Shown one piece after another: positions 59,151 through 64,000 of a DNA stretch of 64,000 nt (within the stretch, counting starts at the first letter, position 1; every line of letters starts with the position of its first letter). The stretch is from the NCBI GenBank assembly GCA_958496175.1, contig OY292275.1, forward strand, positions 36,037,701-36,101,700, written 5' to 3'. The notes beneath the pieces are model-generated. The model was not told where the DNA came from and did not search any database. It was given only the letters and a program-made list of their open reading frames with translations. The stretch is from Sisyra terminalis. Lineage: Eukaryota > Arthropoda > Insecta > Neuroptera > Sisyridae. Position numbers and translations under genes: made by a program.

Positions 59151-60071
59151 AACAGTGTTTCAATAAGAGCGCAGATTTGAATTGTGCGCCTTGTTTGACA
59201 GTCATAATTGGTCATAATGTCACAAGATTATAACGTGACAAATCGAAAGTAGACAGATGGGAGTTAGTAAACATGAAATAGTAGACCATGAATAGCGAAG
59301 AGAATTCACCAATTGGATCCTTGAGCAACCCGCTGATTTTATAAACAAAATAATTTTCAGTAATGAGGCCATTTTCACCTCGATAGCTTCGTAAATAGGC
59401 AAAACTGTCGTATTTGGGACTTAGAAAATCCACGAATGATCCCTCAAAAAGCAATGCATCCACAACGGGTCACTGTATGGTGTGCATTATGGTCTGGAGG
59501 AATAATTAGACCATTTTTCTTCGAAAACGAAGATGGTAATGCAGTAACGGTGAATGGCAAACGTTATCGTGATATGAAAACAGTATCTTGTGCCTCATTT
59601 GGAAGCTATTGATCTCAACGAAATGTGGTTTCAGGAGGACGGTGCCACATACTATATCGCCCGTGAAACATTGATAATCTTGCACAAGTTTGCTCCTGGT
59701 CGTTTAATTTCCCGATTTGGTGACCAGAATTGGTCTCTATGCTATTACGATTTAACGTCTTTAGATTTCTGACTATGGGATTATCAAAAGTTACAGGTTT
59801 ATGCCAATAACCCAACAACCATCGAAACATTGAAAGCCGAAATTAGACGCTATGTCAATGAAATACCACCACATATATTCAATAACGTTATTGAAAATTT
59901 CATCAATAAGGTATGCGAATGCCAACAAAGCCGTGGCGGTCATTTAAAAAAAATTCTTTCACACATAATTCTAAAATGTACCTGTATCTCTAAATCAATA
60001 TTTCAATACTTTGATACAGAAAACCATATTTTATTGAACACTGAAATCTTGCGCTCTTATTGAAACATCTT
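59151..60071 (+). mobile_element. Mariner-family element with TIRs and TA duplication (internally deleted)
   Basis: The left end has TGTTTCAATAAGAGCGCAGA from 59156 and the right end the inverse, GCGCTCTTATTGAAACA ending at 60067, with just one indel over about 25 bp. TA flanks both ends (59149-59150, 60072-60073), the duplication made by mariner elements. Total length 921 bp is shorter than the roughly 1.2-1.3 kb needed for a full transposase plus UTRs, and the region encoding the N-terminal DNA-binding domain is missing. The interior codes for the C-terminal two thirds of the transposase. Confidence 0.88.
59256..59975 (+). pseudogene. Mariner-family transposase pseudogene with DD41D-type spacing
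   Basis: Plus-strand blocks in order: EFTNWILEQPADFINKIIFS then NEAIFTSIAS (usual IIFSDEAHF; the first catalytic Asp is Asn), FFFENEDGNAVTVNGKRYRD in a shifted frame, LEAIDLNEMWFQEDGATYYI (second Asp, in EDGAT), APGRLISRFGDQNWSLCYYD then LTSLDF-stop (usual CDLTPLDFFLWGY), LQVYANNPTTIETLKAEIRR, VNEIPPHIFNNVIENFI and CECQQSRGGHLKKIL. From the DGAT Asp to the LDF Asp there are 41 residues, the spacing reported for the rosa-like DD41D group. At least three frameshifts or stops plus the D-to-N change and absent N-terminus make it inactive. ORFs on the opposite strand at 59212-59463 and 59615-59830 are shadows. Confidence 0.87.
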
Positions 60072-60074
60072 TAT

Positions 60075-61775
60075 TATAATATTAATTATATTTATTAAAA
60101 AAAATACGTTAAAACTCCAAACTTGGTCTCGACTATCATAAAAGCGAAATAGCAGGTAGCGGATATTTTTTAAAATATCAATTTTTAACTGAAAATATAT
60201 TCAACAGAATATTTTGTGACACAAATGAAAACGTAATTTTCAGTTACTTTTTGGATAAAAATATATTTCGTTAAATAAGTAAGAATTTTTTTTTCCAATT
60301 TTATTATAATCGGTATATTATAACAAACATTACTTCTACACAAATAGCTTTTCAGTTAAATCTTATCCATCAAGTAATTACACGTCAAAACTTATTTGAG
60401 CTTCATTCAATTAATTCTAATTTAATTTACTGTGAACATATTATCAACACTTTAGAGGAGAAATTATATATTAGTTAACTTACGAGTACAACAAAAAAAT
60501 ATAAGTAGGTAACTCCGTAATAGCGAATGTAATATTGAAAACAACTTTATGATTATTGCGCAAACTGGCAACTCCTGAAAACAATATTCCGGGCTTAAAA
60601 CCGCAAAAAAAAAATACAAAGAGGTCATTCATTAAATGTAGGTCATACTTTATGGGTTCATAAAGACTGGGTTTCTGTATAATAAACAGAATTATGATGA
60701 GAAATGCTTTGCTTTGATATTCAATATAATATCAGAAAAGCCTTAAAATACAATGCAAACTAAAAATAAAAGACTGAAACAAACCGATTATGAGCACAAA
60801 TAAAATGAAACATGTGATTGTAATATCAAACTTTTTCAAAGTTACTTTCAAGTAAAATCGTGCTTGATCAGTGGTTGTAATGGAACGAATATTACCTCAT
60901 TTTTCCATTTTTTAAACTCTTTTGAACTTTCAAATTATGTAAATAAGCAACAGAAAATGATCGTATTTAGGACGTAGCATTTACTCTAGCTTCTTACCAA
61001 ATGAATAAAAGAATACTTGGTTTTTTTAATGTTTAAATTTGCACCGTGAATGCTAATCTTGTTCGAAATATTATACCTAGTTATCTAGATCTATCATCGT
61101 AAAATCAATATTCTTTCGACATTGATGTATGAACAATAACTGCAGTAATTATTTCTAAACAAACAAACCTGCCTTCATTTGGAGCACACATTATAAATGA
61201 TACAAAAAATATAGTCTGCAAATAAATAAATTTGAGCTAAGTAGCAAATTATATCTTGTAAGTAATCAAGTATTAGTTGTAAAAGTTTCATTTTTAATCT
61301 TATAGACATCAGCTCTTTCTTTTATTTTAATAACAAGATAAGTATATATATAACATAATGTCATCAAGATTAAAAAAACTAATAAAGAAATATATGTTCC
61401 GTTTGTAGTTTATGGGTATATTCATTTCATGTTCATTAATCTTATTATAATTTTTTTAAATAGTTTACTCTTTTTATTTATTGCTAATGTCTTAGCTTAG
61501 CAGAGCGTGGAAAATGCGTGCACTTTACAAATTGAGCGGAATGATCGATAATGTTACGATTTACGATACCACGAAAATAAAATAAAATGAATATCTGAAA
61601 TGTTTTAAATAATCTCGAACTGACGAAAGCTTATTGCTATTACAATAAAGAATGTATTATTTTGATTCCTATTGGAAAATCATTCATTTATATTTTTTTA
61701 ATTACAATTTTCGTCGCTTTCAACATCAGCGGTCATATCGCGACTACGTATTGTGATAAATTATTAAATTTATTA
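60075..61775. other. AT-rich stretch, no gene seen
   Basis: No supported feature. Confidence 0.55.
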
Positions 61776-61781
61776 TAAAAA

Positions 61782-61852
61782 TCGATTACGGATTTTTATT
61801 AACCCTAGAGTCGCTAAAGATGTTAATAGTTGTAAAGCGACGGTAAATAACA
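61782..61852 (+). repeat. tRNA-derived SINE, copy d (3' half only)
   Basis: ATCGATTACGGATTTTTATT, AACCCTAGAGTCGCTAAAGA, TGTTAATAGTTGTAAAGCGA and CGGTAAATAA reproduce the 3' body and tail of the 9.9 kb SINE. The tRNA-related head is absent, so this is a 5'-truncated copy. Confidence 0.8.
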
Positions 61853-62038
61853 ATTCCAAAAAATAATAAAACCTGTGCAAAAAAAGTGTGTATACTTATG
61901 GACGCACGCAAGAAGTTATCCTTCTCTGTAAAAGTCTAATATTTTTCTAGGAATAAGTTTTAACCGTTTTTGATTTATAACTTGATTTCTTGACAGAATT
62001 TGCCTAAGAATTAATATTGAGTATACAGTATTTAAATA

Positions 62039-62593
62039 CAGTAATCCCTCCGACTGCACGGTAGTTCCGTTCCCCAAAAACAGCGCGCAACATAAAACCG
62101 TGCAATGTGAATCCTTTTTGGTATAAAAAATGAGGGGAGAAGCTCAAAAACATATAAAAATAATAAAAAAGAAATAAAAACTTTGTTTCGAAACAAAACT
62201 TTACATTGTATATATGCAGAATAAACTTAAAAAATTAAATAACTTCCTAGATAAACTTCAATTTTTAAAAAAAGTATCGTAATTATGAATTTGTTTAGAA
62301 TATCCTGCAATAAAAAGAGTTCAACCGCCGCTATATTCAGATAAGCTATTTTTCTTTGAAAAAAAAAACAGTTATTTTTGATTATTTAACAGTCTTTTTC
62401 TTTTCCTAATAATTTTTTTTCATAAAGAACCAAAGCAACTGTTAAATTTTTACCAACAGTCAAGGTACGCACGAAGATAAATATTTTAAAAAAACTGCAC
62501 AATATGAACTTTTAATGGAAAAATTAGTATTAAAAACTCATCTCGCGCAGTGGTAAACTGTGCAATGAAAACTCGCGCAGTCGGAGGGATTGG
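62039..62593. mobile_element. pogo/Tigger-like MITE, copy 2 (different family)
   Basis: A 555-bp element starting CAGTAATCCCTCCGACTGCA and ending TGCGCGAG-type inverse: ACTCGCGCAGTCGGAGGGAT then TGG. TA flanks both sides (62037-62038, 62594-62595). Subterminal sequence repeats GTGCAATGTGAAT / GTGCAATGAAAACTCGCGC at both ends in inverse orientation. Interior is A-rich without ORF. Termini with CAGTAATCCCTCC and TA duplication fit the pogo/Tigger branch; no transposase remains. Confidence 0.82.
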
Positions 62594-62599
62594 TATTTT

Positions 62600-63390
62600 A
62601 TTATTATTTCAATGCTAAGTTCAAAAAGTCATAAATTAATATATTAATTCAATTAATTCATAATTCAAAAATTCACAATTTTAAGGGATTATTTTGATGA
62701 TTCTTTTCCATATTTAGTTTTATAAGTATTAATATTAACTTTGATTTTTAGGAAGTTTTTATTTTTATTTTCCCAATCACTAATCTTTACTTTTATTTAA
62801 AACATTTCATGGGTTCCCGCCTTCTTCAGGTACAGTTATAATTCTTAATAGCAATAATTTAACTATCAATTATCAATGATATTACCTTGATAATTAGAAC
62901 CAAAAAAAAAAAATAAAATAAAAATTTCTAGGAAATAAAGAGAATATAAAAAAATTAAAATAATTGTTTATTCGTCGCTAGATAACGGAAAACTTGAAAG
63001 CGTAGCTGACTTTCGTTACAAAAATCCTAACGGCAATTTCTTTTTCCCCTTCATAACATGCCTATGGAAGTAAAGCTTCAATAAATTAAAGAAAATCTTC
63101 ACATTTCCTTTTTTATGGATAAATATTTTTGCAAAATTTGCAGAACCTATTTTCTCAAGTTTTAACTTACCAATAAAACTAATGGAATGTTTTTAACAGG
63201 TTGAGATATTATTAGGTATTCTTTATCAATTATTGGTTGTTGATCTCAGTTTACATTTCTTTGAAAACGAAAAAAATTGCAATAGAGCCTATGTGAGTCA
63301 ATTTTTACGGGAGACGCTAAGCAATTGAGTTATAGAGCTATCAATTGATTTGTAAAAGTTAAGAATAAGTATCATTCTACCAATTTTAGA
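62600..63390. other. AT-rich stretch with one hammerhead-like motif, no gene seen
   Basis: Except for the motif at 62801-62830, no feature is supported. Confidence 0.5.
62801..62830 (-). other. Hammerhead-like motif
   Basis: The minus strand reads CCTGAAGAAGGCGGGAACCC followed by ATGAAATGTT: an exact CTGANGA box, a G-rich helix II with partial complement (GGG/CCC, next pairs lost), and GAAATGTT. Same box order as the motifs at 10.4 and 26.7 kb, with a different helix II. Confidence 0.4.
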
Positions 63391-63394
63391 ATAT

Positions 63395-63532
63395 TTAGTT
63401 TTTACCAACTCTAGAATTAAAGAAACTGTACATCGAGTAGTATTGAAAATTTTTCAGATACGAGAATCGAACCGAACTCAGCACCACCCAGTTTCGGAGC
63501 GACCACTTTAACCACTCAGCCACCAGTAGGCC
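63395..63532 (-). repeat. tRNA-derived SINE, copy e
   Basis: The minus strand starts CTACTGGTGGCTGAGTGGTT then AAAGTGGTCGCTCCG (A-box), followed by GAGTTCGGTTCGATTCTCGT (B-box GGTTCGATTC, the best B-box of the five copies), then ATCTGAAAAATTTTCAATAC and TAGAGTTGGTAAAAACT. The head is well kept while the 3' body is diverged. Confidence 0.82.
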
Positions 63533-63539
63533 AATTCAA

Positions 63540-64000
63540 TAAATCGTTATCTTTTGCGGGAGAAATTTTTACCGTTCTCAATTGTTTTCATGATGCCTGA
63601 TTAGGTTTTTATTCTTGTAGGCAGAGTACTCATTGGCAGGCTAATTTTTTTAGCTACATCTTTCTTATGTTGACAACTCGCAGCTTCGATTCCTTCTAAT
63701 TTTTCAGAGAAATTCACAGTTTTAATTTAAGTTGCACAGCTTTCATTTTTTAACATTTTTTTTTCGAATACACTGTAAACATCGATGTGTATTGCATTAG
63801 ACCAAACTGCGTCCGTTAATTTTTTAATCGTCAACAAAAGTCTGGCCTCGTTAAAGTTAAAATTAAATCAATAATAACAATAAATACCCAAATTAACGAT
63901 GAACAAGCATGTGTTAACGTCAGCCATAAATTCTTTTATCATTTCATAGAATTAGTCATCCTATTTGTTCCTCACCCTGACATTGTTTTCTGAGAAAAAA
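63540..64000. other. AT-rich end of window, no gene seen
   Basis: No feature recognised up to the window edge. Confidence 0.5.

Noticed and set aside
59212..59830. Minus-strand ORFs of 60-83 codons
   Set aside because: Antisense shadows of the mariner-family transposase.
60628..60655. GAGGTCATTCATTAAATGTA as a third Harbinger-like MITE end
   Set aside because: Only about a dozen bases resemble the terminus, with no inverse partner and no TWA pair.
1..64000. CRISPR array, operon, bacterial promoter or phage origin
   Set aside because: No regularly spaced identical repeats, no gene packing or ribosome-binding context; every recognisable element is eukaryotic.
1..64000. Endogenous viral element
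   Set aside because: No ORF or fragment resembled a viral capsid, polymerase or envelope protein; the RT fragments found are of non-LTR type.

Overview
The window is strongly AT-rich, non-coding eukaryotic DNA. Long A/T runs, no operon-like gene packing, a tRNA-derived SINE family and decayed non-LTR, Tc1/mariner, hAT and MITE-type elements all point to an arthropod, most likely an insect. The species cannot be named from the sequence. I found no intact protein-coding gene, rRNA, functional tRNA or CRISPR array. Nearly every longer ORF is a chance ORF, a shadow, or a piece of a dead transposon. The only candidate for host-gene-derived sequence is an 88-codon ORF on the minus strand near 43.1-43.4 kb that looks like a fragment of a spinster-type MFS transporter.

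Layout, 0-20 kb: RNase H/C-terminal LINE remnant (2.1-2.56, -); SINE (5.0, -); LINE reverse-transcriptase fragment split by a SINE (9.67-10.21, +) followed by a TACTTTAAAGTA-type repeat; a roughly 0.8 kb imperfect inverted repeat (11.2-12.0); decayed mariner-family transposase (13.5-14.35, -); LINE RNase H remnant (14.7-15.1, -); third RNase H remnant (17.4-18.1, +) carrying a Mutator-like MITE with a 9-bp target duplication; possible Penelope-like traces (19.7-19.8).

20-40 kb: hairpin repeat (20.6); LINE reverse-transcriptase/C-terminal pseudogene (22.9-23.56, +); PIF/Harbinger-like MITE (23.57-23.87); Tc1-like deletion derivative (24.00-24.64) abutted by a hAT-like MITE (24.65-25.21); hAT-like MITE (26.74-27.17); TACTTTAAAGTA-type repeat (30.1-30.7); small element with 30-bp terminal inverted repeats (31.4-31.8); pogo/Tigger-like MITE (37.66-37.94); second Mutator-like MITE (38.5-38.66).

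40-64 kb: diverged copy of a foldback repeat (42.2); LINE C-terminal fragment (42.5-43.0, -); spinster-like fragment (43.1-43.4, -); inverted repeat (44.85-45.0); second Harbinger-like MITE (45.07-45.66); LINE 3' fragment (48.26-48.64, -); an almost perfect 309-bp-arm foldback element (51.12-52.03); SINE (54.6, -); decayed hAT transposase (55.4-56.6, +); mariner-family DD41D-spaced element with matching TIRs and TA duplication (59.15-60.07, +); SINE tail (61.8, +); second pogo-like MITE (62.04-62.59); SINE (63.4-63.5, -).

The elements record a history of layered insertion: SINE into LINE, MITE into LINE, hAT MITE against the edge of a Tc1 element. Recognisable coding remnants carry stops, frameshifts or deletions, so the region is a relic-rich intergenic or intronic tract. 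The least decayed structure is the 51-52 kb foldback.
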